From Streptomyces sp. NBC_01754 (GTDB lineage Bacteria; Actinomycetota; Actinomycetes; Streptomycetales; Streptomycetaceae), in assembly GCF_035918015.1 (NCBI RefSeq), contig NZ_CP109132.1, forward strand, positions 2,790,001 through 2,854,000: a stretch of DNA of 64,000 nucleotides. The letters are read 5' to 3'. The position numbers were made by a program, and so were the translations under genes. Below are positions 46,559 through 54,368 of the stretch, piece after piece; position 1 is the stretch's first letter, and the number at the start of each line of letters is the position of its first letter. A model generated the notes under the pieces. That model was given only the letters and a program-made list of their open reading frames with translations. It had not been told where the DNA came from and made no database searches.

Positions 46559-46800
46559 CCGCGGTGCGAGCGGCTCTGACCGTAAACACACCCAACCCCG
46601 ACATTCAAAGATGGACATAACGCGCAATCAGCGCTTAGCGCGTTGGTGGGCGGGGTCGTTTCCGCAGGTCGGAGCCGATACAGGCGGACCGGACGGGCCG
46701 GGCGCGCCAGTTACAGCAAAGAGACCCATATCTCACTTACGCATAAGTGGACATAGGCCTCTGAACTGCCCCTGTTTTCGGGGTGTTTTCCCGCTTTTGA
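46559..46800. other. rpfA promoter region, relatively AT-rich intergenic DNA
   Basis: No gene. It is noticeably less GC-rich than its surroundings. CACTTA/TAAGTG (46733-46748) forms a short inverted repeat. CCCC-TGTTTTC-GGGG just before 46801 may be a weak terminator for the second rpf gene. The rpfA promoter should lie near 46560-46640 on the minus strand. Confidence 0.5.
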
Positions 46801-47850
46801 TCAGTTGACGGTGGTGGTCGCCCCGCCTTGCGCCAAGGCGCTCCCCGTGTCGGCCGGCTGCGTGAGGTCGAGGCTCTGGCCGGGCAGGATCAGGTCCGGG
46901 TCGGAGCCCACCTCGTCCTTGTTGGCCTCGTAGAGCCCGGTCCAGCCACCGGGCAGCGACTGCGCCTCGGCGATCGCCCAGAGGTTGTCGCCCTCCTGGA
47001 CGGTGTAGGTGCCGTCCGAGGCCGTCCCGGCGCCCTCGCGCGCGCCGGAGTCGCCACGGGAGGCGTGCCGGCCGGACTCACGTCCGTCCGCCTCCTCCGC
47101 TCCTGTGGCACCCGCCTCGGGGGCCGGCGCGCCGCGGTGCTTGCCGCCCGGGGTCCCCTGCGGGGCGCCGGGGGTCCCGGTGGCCCCGGGCGAGGGCGTG
47201 GCGGAGGGGGAGGCCGAGGGGCCGGCCCCGTCCCGCCCGGCGGATCCGCGGGCTTCGTCCGGCGTGTCCGAACCGCCGCCGCGTGAGCCCGTGTCCGGGG
47301 CGCCCGGGGCGTCGTCGGACGCCTTGTCCGCCGCCCTGCCCTTGTTCCCGTCCGCCGCCTCGCCCCTGCCGCCGTCCGCGGCCTCGCCGGAGGTACCGTC
47401 GACGGCCTCGGGCGAGGGGGTCGCCGTCGCGTCGGCCGCCGGGTCACCGCCCGGGTCGACGCCCGGCAGCGCGCCGTCCACCAGGAGCCCGGAGATGCCC
47501 GCGCAGCTGGGCCACGCCTGGGGGCCCTTGGCGTCCAGGACCTTCTCGGCGACCGCGATCTGCTGCGACCGGCTCGCCAGGTCGGCGCGGGGCGCGTACG
47601 CCGTGCCGCCGTACGCCTTCCAGGTGTCCTGCGAGAACTGGAGGCCGCCGTAGGAGCCGTTGCCGAGGTCGGCGCTCCACATGCCGCCGCTCTCGCACTC
47701 GGCGACCCGGTCCCAGGTCGAGGCGTCGGCGGCGTGCGCACCGGTCGCGCCGAGCAGCGGAATGGCGATGGCCGATCCCGTCACACCGGCGGTGACGACG
47801 ATGGCGGGTGCCTGGCGAGGGCGGCGGTGTCTGCCGTTCGCGGAGCCCAT
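46801..47850 (-). CDS. Second Rpf/LysM transglycosylase with long low-complexity linker
   Basis: A 349-aa secreted Rpf-family enzyme. After a signal peptide (IVVTAGVTGSAIAIPLLGAT, GAHA|AD) comes the Rpf domain ([39 protein letters not shown]). A ~150-residue Gly/Ala/Pro/Ser-rich linker with EAADG-type repeats precedes the C-terminal LysM (YTVQEGDNLWAIAEAQSLPG, DLILPGQSLDLTQ). The linker probably spans the wall. ATG at 47850 with GGAAGG upstream. It is a paralogue of the preceding gene but lacks an obvious ydaO-like leader in the 105 bp before it. Confidence 0.93.
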   Translation of the reverse strand: MGSANGRHRRPRQAPAIVVTAGVTGSAIAIPLLGATGAHAADASTWDRVAECESGGMWSADLGNGSYGGLQFSQDTWKAYGGTAYAPRADLASRSQQIAVAEKVLDAKGPQAWPSCAGISGLLVDGALPGVDPGGDPAADATATPSPEAVDGTSGEAADGGRGEAADGNKGRAADKASDDAPGAPDTGSRGGGSDTPDEARGSAGRDGAGPSASPSATPSPGATGTPGAPQGTPGGKHRGAPAPEAGATGAEEADGRESGRHASRGDSGAREGAGTASDGTYTVQEGDNLWAIAEAQSLPGGWTGLYEANKDEVGSDPDLILPGQSLDLTQPADTGSALAQGGATTTVN

Positions 47851-47955
47851 GGGATTGCCTTCCGTGTGACTGACATGTGACGGGTAGGTCGAACGGTGAA
47901 CCTAGCGGCACTCGAACGTGTGTCACAAGTCGATGCAGCGGAGATCACGCGAAAG

Positions 47956-49317
47956 TCACAGAGTTGACGGCCCGTCGCTTTCCCTGGCCGGCCGCCCGTC
48001 CCCTTCACCGGCCGGCCCCCCGTCGTCTCCGCCGGCCGGAGGCCCGGTACCCTCACCGGCCGGCCCGCCGGTACCGAACTCCACGGGCAGGGTGCGCAGT
48101 CCGCGCATGATGAGCCCGCCCCGCCAACGCAGTTCGCCGGGTTCCACGGCCAGGCGCAGGTCGGGCAGGCGGGTCAGCAGGGTCGCCAGCGCGGTCTGCC
48201 CCTCCAGCCGGGCGAGCGGCGCTCCCAGGCAGTAGTGGATGCCGTGTCCGTAGCCGAGGTGCTGGTTGTCACCGCGCCCGAGGTCCAGACGGTCGGGGTC
48301 GGGGAACCGCTCCGGGTCGCGGTCGGCGGCCGCCAGCACCACGAGGACGGGGTCCCCGGCGGCGATCCGCTGTCCGCCCAGCGTCAGGGAGGTGGTCGCG
48401 TAACGCCAGGTCGCGAGTTCCACCGGCCCGTCGTAGCGCAGCAGCTCCTCGATCCCGGTGGCCGCCAGCCCGCTCTCGCCGGCCGCCAGGGAGCGTTGCA
48501 GCCGCTCGCGCTGTTCCGGGTCGCGCAGCAGGGCGTACACACCGTTGCCGATGAGGTTGACCGTGGTCTCGAATCCGGCGAACAGCAGGATGAAGGCCAT
48601 CGCGGCGGCCTCGTTCTCGGTGAGGTGCTCGCCGTGGTCGCTCGCCCGGATCAGGTCGGAGATCAGGTCGTCGCCCGGGTTCTCCCGCTTGCGGTGGATG
48701 AGTTCGGCGAGGTAGCCGCGCATCTTCTTCACCGACCGGGCCACCCCTCCGCGCGGGCCGCCTCCGTGCCGGATCATCATCCCGGCCCAGTCCCGGAAGT
48801 CGTCCTGGTCCTCGGCCGGCACCCCGAGCAGGTCGCAGATGGCGTAGATGGGGAGGGGGAAGGCGAAGTCGTGGATGAGGTCGGCCTGCCCCCGGTCGGC
48901 GAAGGCGTCGATGAGGCGGTCCGTCAGCTCCTGCACCCGGGGCGCGAACGCGGCGACCCGGCGCGGGGTGAAGGCCTTCGCCACGAGCCGGCGCAGCCGG
49001 GTGTGGTCGGGCGGGTCGATGTTCAGCAGATGGGTCGTCAGCTCTGCCTTGCGCTCCCCCGGGATGCCCGTCTTCCCCTTGACGTTCGCCGGACCGGCGT
49101 GGTGCGCCGGGTTCTTGGAGAGCCTGCCGTCGGCGAGCGCCCGCCGGGCGTCCGCGTAACGGGTCACCAGCCAGGCCTCGACCCCGCTGGGCAGCGTGGT
49201 GCGGTGCACGGGACTGTGCTCGCGGAGCCAGGCGTACGCGGGGTACGGGTCGGTGGCGAACTCCCAGGTGAAGAGTTCGGGGGCGTCGGTGGCGGGGTGG
49301 GCGGGGCAGTCGTTCAC
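47956..49317 (-). CDS. Cytochrome P450
   Basis: A 453-aa bacterial class I P450 monooxygenase. The oxygen-binding I-helix has FILLFAGFETTVNLIGNGVY, the ExxR motif is IEELLRYDGPVELATWR, and the heme ligand Cys is in YGHGIHYCLGAPLARLEGQ. HLLNIDPPDHTRLRRLVAKA is the conserved C-helix region. Substrate unknown. The C-terminus after residue ~420 is a Gly/Pro/Glu-rich tail with repeated GGPAGEG units, not normal for P450s. The GTG start overlaps the mazG stop as GTGA. No ferredoxin gene adjoins it. Confidence 0.93.
   Translation of the reverse strand: MNDCPAHPATDAPELFTWEFATDPYPAYAWLREHSPVHRTTLPSGVEAWLVTRYADARRALADGRLSKNPAHHAGPANVKGKTGIPGERKAELTTHLLNIDPPDHTRLRRLVAKAFTPRRVAAFAPRVQELTDRLIDAFADRGQADLIHDFAFPLPIYAICDLLGVPAEDQDDFRDWAGMMIRHGGGPRGGVARSVKKMRGYLAELIHRKRENPGDDLISDLIRASDHGEHLTENEAAAMAFILLFAGFETTVNLIGNGVYALLRDPEQRERLQRSLAAGESGLAATGIEELLRYDGPVELATWRYATTSLTLGGQRIAAGDPVLVVLAAADRDPERFPDPDRLDLGRGDNQHLGYGHGIHYCLGAPLARLEGQTALATLLTRLPDLRLAVEPGELRWRGGLIMRGLRTLPVEFGTGGPAGEGTGPPAGGDDGGPAGEGDGRPARESDGPSTL
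47985..48070 (-). repeat. Imperfect repeats encoding the P450 tail
   Basis: Several imperfect copies of a CACCGGCCGGCC-type unit encode the repeated Gly-Pro-Ala-Gly-Glu-Gly tail of the P450. Likely a slippage-driven extension of the reading frame. Confidence 0.6.
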
Positions 49318-50300
49318 CCCTCGACGTTATCCGCAGGGCCGCCGAGGCCCTCCGCCGCCCGGATCGCGTCCCGATAGGTGCGGGCGGCGGCCCGCAGCGC
49401 GGCCTCGGGGTCGGTGCCGTCCGCCTCGGCGCGTACGGCCAGGGCGAGCAGCCGGTGGCCGACGGAGTCACCGGACGGCAGCGGGACATCGGCCCCGGCC
49501 TGGCGGGCCCGGCTGCCGAGCTTCGCCGCCAGGGCCAGCGCCGGCTGGCCCAGCGGTACCCCGTCGGTGGCCGAATCACGCTGCTTCTCGACGGCCTTGA
49601 CACGCAGCCAGTGGGCACGGACGTCCTCCGGGGTCTCGGCGCTCCCGTCGCCGAAGACATGGGGGTGTCGCCGGATCAGCTTGTCGACGACGGTGGCCGC
49701 CACGTCGTCGACGGCGAACGGCTCGTCCGGGTCCTCCTCGGCGATCCGGGCGTGGAAGACCACCTGGAGCAGGACGTCCCCGAGCTCTTCCCGCAGCTCT
49801 TCGCGGTCGCCGGTCTCGATGGCCTCCACCAGTTCGTAGACCTCCTCGATGGCGTACTTCGTGAGGTCTTCGTGCGTCCTGCGCGAGGTCCACGGGCATT
49901 CCAGCCGGACCCGGTCCATGACCTGGACGAGATCCAGGAACCGGGCGCCCGGCAGGTCGTACGAGCCGGGCAGCAACTCCAGGTCGGGCATCCGCACCCG
50001 GCCCGAGCCGCCGAGCCGGGCCAGCCCGTCGGTGAGTGGCCGGTTTCCCTCGCCGCCCACCAGCACCACCACGGTCCGGCCGCCCGCGCAGTCGTCCACC
50101 AGCTCCTCGGCCGTCGGCACCAGGTGCTCGACGACCACACCCGCCTCCCGCAGGTACGGCAGCTGCGGGTGGTCGCGTTCGGCGCACAGCACCCGGTCGG
50201 CGGCGTGCAGCGTCTGCCAGGCGGGCCAGGACAGCAGTCCGGGGGCGACCCGGTGGCTTGCGGTGAGCAGGACGACACGGCCGGGGGCTTCAGCGTTCAC
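49314..50300 (-). CDS. mazG: MazG-family nucleoside triphosphate pyrophosphohydrolase
   Basis: A 328-aa house-cleaning enzyme hydrolysing (d)NTPs to monophosphates. The MazG core is about residues 138-205: CPWTSRRTHEDLTKYAIEEV, ELVEAIETGDREELREELGD and VLLQVVFHARIAEE, with the ExxE...ExxD metal motif intact. The N-terminal ~120 residues resemble the SAM-methyltransferase-like domain of longer actinobacterial MazG proteins (VVLLTASHRVAPGLLSWPAW). GTG start at 50300. Lies between the SurA-like lipoprotein and the P450; the latter is translationally coupled to it. Confidence 0.92.
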   Translation of the reverse strand: MNAEAPGRVVLLTASHRVAPGLLSWPAWQTLHAADRVLCAERDHPQLPYLREAGVVVEHLVPTAEELVDDCAGGRTVVVLVGGEGNRPLTDGLARLGGSGRVRMPDLELLPGSYDLPGARFLDLVQVMDRVRLECPWTSRRTHEDLTKYAIEEVYELVEAIETGDREELREELGDVLLQVVFHARIAEEDPDEPFAVDDVAATVVDKLIRRHPHVFGDGSAETPEDVRAHWLRVKAVEKQRDSATDGVPLGQPALALAAKLGSRARQAGADVPLPSGDSVGHRLLALAVRAEADGTDPEAALRAAARTYRDAIRAAEGLGGPADNVEG

Positions 50301-50351
50301 ACGTCGAACCTACCGCGCCCGGGCCCCCGGGACGCCGGGCCTCCTCCCGGG

Positions 50352-51008
50352 TCAGGCGCCGACCTCGGCCTCCTGCGGCTGGAAGGTGGTGACCTGGGTG
50401 ATCCACGGGGCCTCGTAGGTGCTGAGCTGCACCTTGGCGTCGTCCCAGCTGCCGTAGCGCGGGTTGACATCGATGTGCAGGGCCTTCGACGCCTTGGTGA
50501 GCGCCTCCCCGACGACCTGCTGGCCGGCCGGGCTCTGGAGGTCCGCCCCGAGCGCCTGGGCCAGCTTGGGGATCTGGACCTCCTTGCGCAGGTCCTCGTC
50601 GATCTGGCCGGGGGCGACCCAGCGCTGCTCCAGCATCACCGTCCGCAGCCCCTCGTCACCGCCGGACTGCGCGGCGGCCGCCGCACGGACCTGCTGGACC
50701 TCCTTGCGGCTGACGTCCACTCCGGCGTCCTTCGCGGCACGGTCCAGGACGCGGCCGAAGATCACGCTGTGCAGCGTGGCCCGGGTGAGCTGCCCGGACC
50801 GGTTCACCAGCTGTTCGGACCGCTCGGAGGCCTCCTGGGCGCTCCGTACGTCGGCCGCCTGCGCCTGGACGGCCGAGATCTCGATCCGCTCCCCGCCGAC
50901 CACGGCGGCGGCCCCTGGATGCGCCTCACCACCACAGGCGGAGAGGAGCGGCGCCGCGACGAGCATGGCGGCGGATACGGCGATCGCGGTGCGACGTCGG
51001 CGGTGCAA
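50352..51008 (-). CDS. SurA N-terminal-domain lipoprotein, TTG start
   Basis: A 218-aa lipoprotein. Signal AIAVSAAMLVAAPLLSACGG has lipobox LLSAC. The mature part (AAAVVGGERIEISAVQAQAA, VNRSGQLTRATLHSVIFGRV, VDVSRKEVQQVRAAAAA) is a SurA N-terminal chaperone-like domain; no parvulin isomerase domain follows. The TTG at 51008 is chosen because GGGAGG lies six bases upstream and the signal peptide then begins properly (MHRRRRTAIAV). The in-frame GTG at 51044 would add 12 unlikely residues and lies inside a palindromic element. Probably assists folding of exported proteins. Just upstream of mazG in the same orientation. Confidence 0.88.
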   Translation of the reverse strand: MHRRRRTAIAVSAAMLVAAPLLSACGGEAHPGAAAVVGGERIEISAVQAQAADVRSAQEASERSEQLVNRSGQLTRATLHSVIFGRVLDRAAKDAGVDVSRKEVQQVRAAAAAQSGGDEGLRTVMLEQRWVAPGQIDEDLRKEVQIPKLAQALGADLQSPAGQQVVGEALTKASKALHIDVNPRYGSWDDAKVQLSTYEAPWITQVTTFQPQEAEVGA

Positions 51009-51028
51009 AGGAGCCTCCCGGGGAGAGA

Positions 51029-51046
51029 TTGTGCATCGGTGCACAA
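51029..51046. promoter_or_regulatory. Palindrome TTGTGCA-N4-TGCACAA upstream of the SurA-like gene
   Basis: Perfect 7-bp arms (51029-51035 and 51040-51046) with spacer TCGG, 21 bases upstream of the TTG start. A related TTGTGCACAA palindrome precedes the kinase operon at 53450. Confidence 0.6.
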
Positions 51047-51170
51047 GGCCTTGCGTTGATCGATGTTAGGCAGTGGACGTGGCTGGGGCCACCGATTCGA
51101 CCAACGATTCGGGAGGAGTTGGGGATGCGGTGCCCCGGGGCCGTGTCCGGACAGCCGCGCGGGCCCGGAT

Positions 51171-52739
51171 TCAGCCGCCCCGGACGACCTGTTGGTGGCT
51201 GAGCTGCCGGCGCAGCTCCGCCGGCAGCGGGTGGTGGGGCCCGTAGGCCCGCTCCGTGTCGTGGAGCAGCGCCTGCAACTGCGCGCGCCCCGCCCCGTGG
51301 TCGCCGACCGCGAGCAGCAGGTGGCCGATGCGGTGCCGGATGTCGAAGGCGCGGGCGGGGTCGGCCGCGGGTGCGGCGTAGGCGTTCTCGTAGTACGGGA
51401 GGACCGCGCGGTACTCGGCGAGCGCGGCGGCGGCCTCCCCCATCTGTTCCAGGCACTGGGCGGCGTCGTAACGGAACTGGAGGGTCTGGGTGTCGGCCGG
51501 CCCGGCCTCCGCGGCGCGGTCGTCGGCGAGGCGGCGCAGCTCGGGCAGGGCCCGGCGGTACTGCCCGTCGTCCAGCAGTGTGGCGGCGTACTGCTTGCGC
51601 AGGATCCGTACGACCGGGGAGCGCTCGCCGTGTTCGGCGGCGGCGGCCGGGAGGATGCCGCCCAGGATGTCGACGGCCTGGGTGATCCGTCCCTCGCTCA
51701 GCAGCCGCTTGACCTCGTCGACCGCCTTCGCGACGTCGGACTGTGCGGACGGCGTGGACGGCCGCTGTCCCGGGAGGCCCGCCGCCCCGCCCGGCACCGG
51801 GGGGACGCGGTGTGGTGCGGCGGCGCGGTCCGGCCAGGGCGCCTGCGGCCGCAGGAACGGACGGGTCGGGTCCAGCGGCCCGGCCGGGGCTCCCTGCGTG
51901 GGCAGCAGCGGGCGCAGCGCCTCGTAGACCTCCTGGGCGGAGTCCGGGCGGTGCTGCGGGTCCTTGGCGAGCAGCCGCAGCACGAGGGCTTCGAGCACCT
52001 CGGGAGTCTCGGGCCTGATCCGGCGGACGGGGACCGGCGGCTCGTAGAGGTGGCGGTGCAGGACGCCGAGGGCGGTGGACCCGGCGAACGGCACGTCTCC
52101 GCTGAGCAGTTCGTGCAGGAGCACCCCGAGCGCGTACAGGTCGGTGTACGGGCCGACAGCTCCGCCCATCGCCTGCTCCGGCGCCATGTACGCCGGGGAG
52201 CCGATCGGTGAACCGGTGTGCGTCAGCCGTGTGGTGTCACTGTCCAGGACGGAGGCGATGCCCAGGTCCAGCACGGTGACGGTGCCGTCGGGCCGGACCA
52301 TGGCGTTGCGCGGCTTCAGGTCGCGGTGGACGATCGGTACGGCGTGCACGGCCGAGAGCACCGCGCAGAGCTGGGCGGCGACCGCGACGGCCCAGGTCCA
52401 GGGGTAGGGCCCGTGTTCGGCGAAGTGGTCGGCGAGGTCGGCGCCCTCGACGTACTGCATGACGAGGTAGAGGTCGTCGCCGTCGTTGCCCGCGTCGTGG
52501 ACGGTGACCAGGCCCGGGTGGTCGACCTGGGCGGTGACCCGGCACTCCCGGACGAACCTGCGGCGCAGCTCGTCGGCGGCGTCGCTGCCGGACGGGCCCG
52601 TGACCCGGTCGGGCCGCAGGAGCTTCACCGCCACCCGCCGGTCCAGCCGCCGGTCGTACGCCGTCCACACCTGGCCCATGCCGCCCTGGCCGAGGATGGT
52701 GGCCAGCTCGTAGCGCTCGGCGATGACACGCCCGTTCAT
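51171..52739 (-). CDS. Serine/threonine protein kinase with C-terminal TPR-like region
   Basis: A 522-aa Hanks-type kinase. Gly-loop ILGQGGMGQVW, ATP-anchoring Lys in RVAVKLLRP, catalytic loop IVHRDLKPRNAMVRPDGT, metal-binding VLDLGIASVLD (DLG instead of DFG), and SPAYMAPEQAMGG. After a Pro-rich linker the last ~170 residues are helical repeats of TPR type (YRRALPELRRLADDRAAEAG, AALAEYRAVLPYYENAYAAP). No transmembrane helix, so it is cytosolic, unlike PknB with PASTA domains. ATG at 52739 overlaps the upstream membrane-protein stop as ATGA, suggesting that protein is its membrane partner. Confidence 0.94.
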   Translation of the reverse strand: MNGRVIAERYELATILGQGGMGQVWTAYDRRLDRRVAVKLLRPDRVTGPSGSDAADELRRRFVRECRVTAQVDHPGLVTVHDAGNDGDDLYLVMQYVEGADLADHFAEHGPYPWTWAVAVAAQLCAVLSAVHAVPIVHRDLKPRNAMVRPDGTVTVLDLGIASVLDSDTTRLTHTGSPIGSPAYMAPEQAMGGAVGPYTDLYALGVLLHELLSGDVPFAGSTALGVLHRHLYEPPVPVRRIRPETPEVLEALVLRLLAKDPQHRPDSAQEVYEALRPLLPTQGAPAGPLDPTRPFLRPQAPWPDRAAAPHRVPPVPGGAAGLPGQRPSTPSAQSDVAKAVDEVKRLLSEGRITQAVDILGGILPAAAAEHGERSPVVRILRKQYAATLLDDGQYRRALPELRRLADDRAAEAGPADTQTLQFRYDAAQCLEQMGEAAAALAEYRAVLPYYENAYAAPAADPARAFDIRHRIGHLLLAVGDHGAGRAQLQALLHDTERAYGPHHPLPAELRRQLSHQQVVRGG

Positions 52740-53374
52740 GGGTTGCCGCCCTCCTTGCGCAGGTAGTCGCTCAGCTCGTCCAGCTCGGCCTGCACCTGGT
52801 CCAGGCGCGGAGAGGTGGCGGGGTGCGGGGTCACGGGCGGGGGCACCGGCGCGGGGGCGGACCGGGGCGTGGGCACGGAGGCGGGCGGGGGCGCGGGGGC
52901 GGGGCCGGCCGTGTGCGGCGGTACGGGCCAGGGGGCCGGCGGGTAGCCCTGCCGGGGGCCGCTCGTCACGGTCCGCGCCAGCGGATCGACGTACGACGGC
53001 GGGCCGGCGCCCTGGGGCCCCTGGGCGTAGTGCCGGATCTCCGCGTAGAGGTAGTAGATGGTCGTGCCCAGCACCGAGCAGGCCATCCAGGCCATGAAGA
53101 CGATGGTCTGCACGGGCGTCAGCTCGGCTTCCGGGCCGTCCGGGGTACTGCCGATGTACACGAGTACGGCCACGTTGAGCACGACGGACACCGCCACCAG
53201 GACCCGGTCCAGCGCCCTGCGGGTGACGAGTGCCAGCCGCAGCATCGCGGCCCAGGAGAGGAACCCGCAACTCAGGAACGTCAGGGCCACGAAGAGCACA
53301 CGCAACCCGATCAGTGTCCCCGGGGACGAGCGGCGTGTCGGGGGCCGCTGCGGCGGATAGCCGTAGCCGTGCAT
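52736..53374 (-). CDS. Membrane protein coupled to the Ser/Thr kinase
   Basis: A 212-aa protein. Transmembrane segments are seen at about residues 20-50 (LIGLRVLFVALTFLSCGFLS), 60-80 (VLVAVSVVLNVAVLVYIG) and 90-110 (VQTIVFMAWMACSVLGTTIY). A long Pro/Ala-rich cytosolic tail ends in a charged helix (LDQVQAELDELSDYLRKEGG). The Pro-rich tail could dock signalling partners or be phosphorylated by the kinase whose start it overlaps. ATG at 53374 with AGGAG 7 bases upstream. No recognised family. Confidence 0.82.
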   Translation of the reverse strand: MHGYGYPPQRPPTRRSSPGTLIGLRVLFVALTFLSCGFLSWAAMLRLALVTRRALDRVLVAVSVVLNVAVLVYIGSTPDGPEAELTPVQTIVFMAWMACSVLGTTIYYLYAEIRHYAQGPQGAGPPSYVDPLARTVTSGPRQGYPPAPWPVPPHTAGPAPAPPPASVPTPRSAPAPVPPPVTPHPATSPRLDQVQAELDELSDYLRKEGGNP

Positions 53375-53448
53375 GTGCTGCTCCTGAGGAGGCGTGGGTC
53401 CGGACGTGTGCTGTGAGGGTATACACCCATGCCGACAAGCGGTCCCAC

Positions 53449-53470
53449 GTTGTGCACAACCGTTGTGCAA
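53449..53470. promoter_or_regulatory. TTGTGCACAA palindrome plus half-site upstream of the kinase operon
   Basis: GTTGTGCACAAC (53449-53460) is a perfect 12-bp palindrome, followed directly by CGTTGTGCAA. It is 75 bp upstream of the membrane-protein start and shares TTGTGCA with the site at 51029. Confidence 0.5.
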
Positions 53471-53474
53471 CCCG

Positions 53475-53830
53475 TCACTTCGGAGCGACGGTGCCGTCCG
53501 TGAGTCCGTCGTACATCCCCTGGGCCGGCTGCCCGCCGAGCCGCCCCACCGCACGCAGGGCGTCCTCGAAGGCGGCCGGCTCCCGGAACCGCTCACCGTA
53601 GCCGCGTTGTTCGGCCGGCGGCAGCCGGAGCGGCCGGAGCCGCCGGGCGTCCAGCCTGGTCGCCGTCGAGGCGTAGCTGCCGGCCTGCCGGTTGTTGGCG
53701 GTGCCGCGGAGGAACCCGGCGAGGAACCACGGGGCGAGGGCCGCCGGATCCGGGCGCAGCAGTCGGAGGTTGCGGCCGAGCACGGCACCGGCGGTGGCCT
53801 CGTCGACGACCCGGGTGACCGTCCCACGGC
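53475..53830 (-). pseudogene. C-terminal fragment of an N-6 DNA methyltransferase / specificity protein
   Basis: About 118 residues resemble the end of actinobacterial type I-like DNA methylases: VVDEATAGAVLGRNLRLLRP, PWFLAGFLRGTANNRQAGSY, STATRLDARRLRPLRLPPAE and a C-terminal helix through MYDGLTDGTVAP. The SAM-binding and catalytic parts are absent; upstream the sequence becomes a recombinase fragment. It cannot encode an active enzyme. The join lies near 53825. Family assignment is from the characteristic target-recognition-type C-terminus and memory. Confidence 0.65.
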
Positions 53831-54213
53831 CGCCGCTCGCAGGCGTCCAGGACGGCCTGGGCCTCGGCGGCGGCAAGGATGCGCGGGAGCTTCCTGTCCG
53901 TCTTCAGCGAGACAGCCCGCCGTTGCTGTGGCCGGCCCTTGCTCACATGGTGCAGGAACGGCTTCCACGCGGTGCTGCGGCGCCCGACCGGCTGTCAGGA
54001 CGTCAGCAACTCGCCCGGATCGACGCCATAGCGTGCGACGTGCCGACAAAAGGCGCTGACCGCCGAGAGTCTTCGGTTCACCGTCGTCTCGCCGCAGTGA
54101 TGCTCGACCGACGGCAGCACCGCGACCGCCCCAGTCCGGGCTGTCGGCGGTAGCCGCAGCCAGGCGACGAACTCGCCGACGTCCTCCAGTCGCGCCTCCC
54201 GCCAGTCCAAGCC
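53826..54213 (-). pseudogene. Tyrosine recombinase (integrase) N-terminal/core fragment with nonsense codon
   Basis: One frame reads GLDWREARLEDVGEFVAWLR, AVLPSVEHHCGETTVNRRLS and AFCRHVARYGVDPGELLTS, then a TGA (53997-53995) where a Trp is expected. It continues unchanged with QPVGRRSTAWKPFLHHVSKG and KTDRKLPRILAAAEAQAVLD up to about 53826. That is the SAM-like DNA-binding domain and start of the catalytic domain of a tyrosine recombinase. The catalytic Arg, His and Tyr part is gone, replaced by the methylase fragment. A clear relic of a mobile element. Confidence 0.7.
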
Positions 54214-54368
54214 CCGGACACCGAGGACGCCCTTCGGGCGGCTCAAGACAACGGTCGTTCGCCGACACTTCGAGGCGGAAAGGGCCCCGATCGACGCGGC
54301 GCGGATGCTGTCTCCTCCGCGCCGCCTGTCGCCCCCTGGCCTCTCTCCGTCCTCTGTCGTAGCACCGC

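Noticed and set aside
53449..53470. DnaA boxes / replication origin
   Set aside because: TTGTGCACA resembles TTGTCCACA at 8 of 9 bases, but only one or two copies exist and no dnaA, dnaN or box cluster is nearby.
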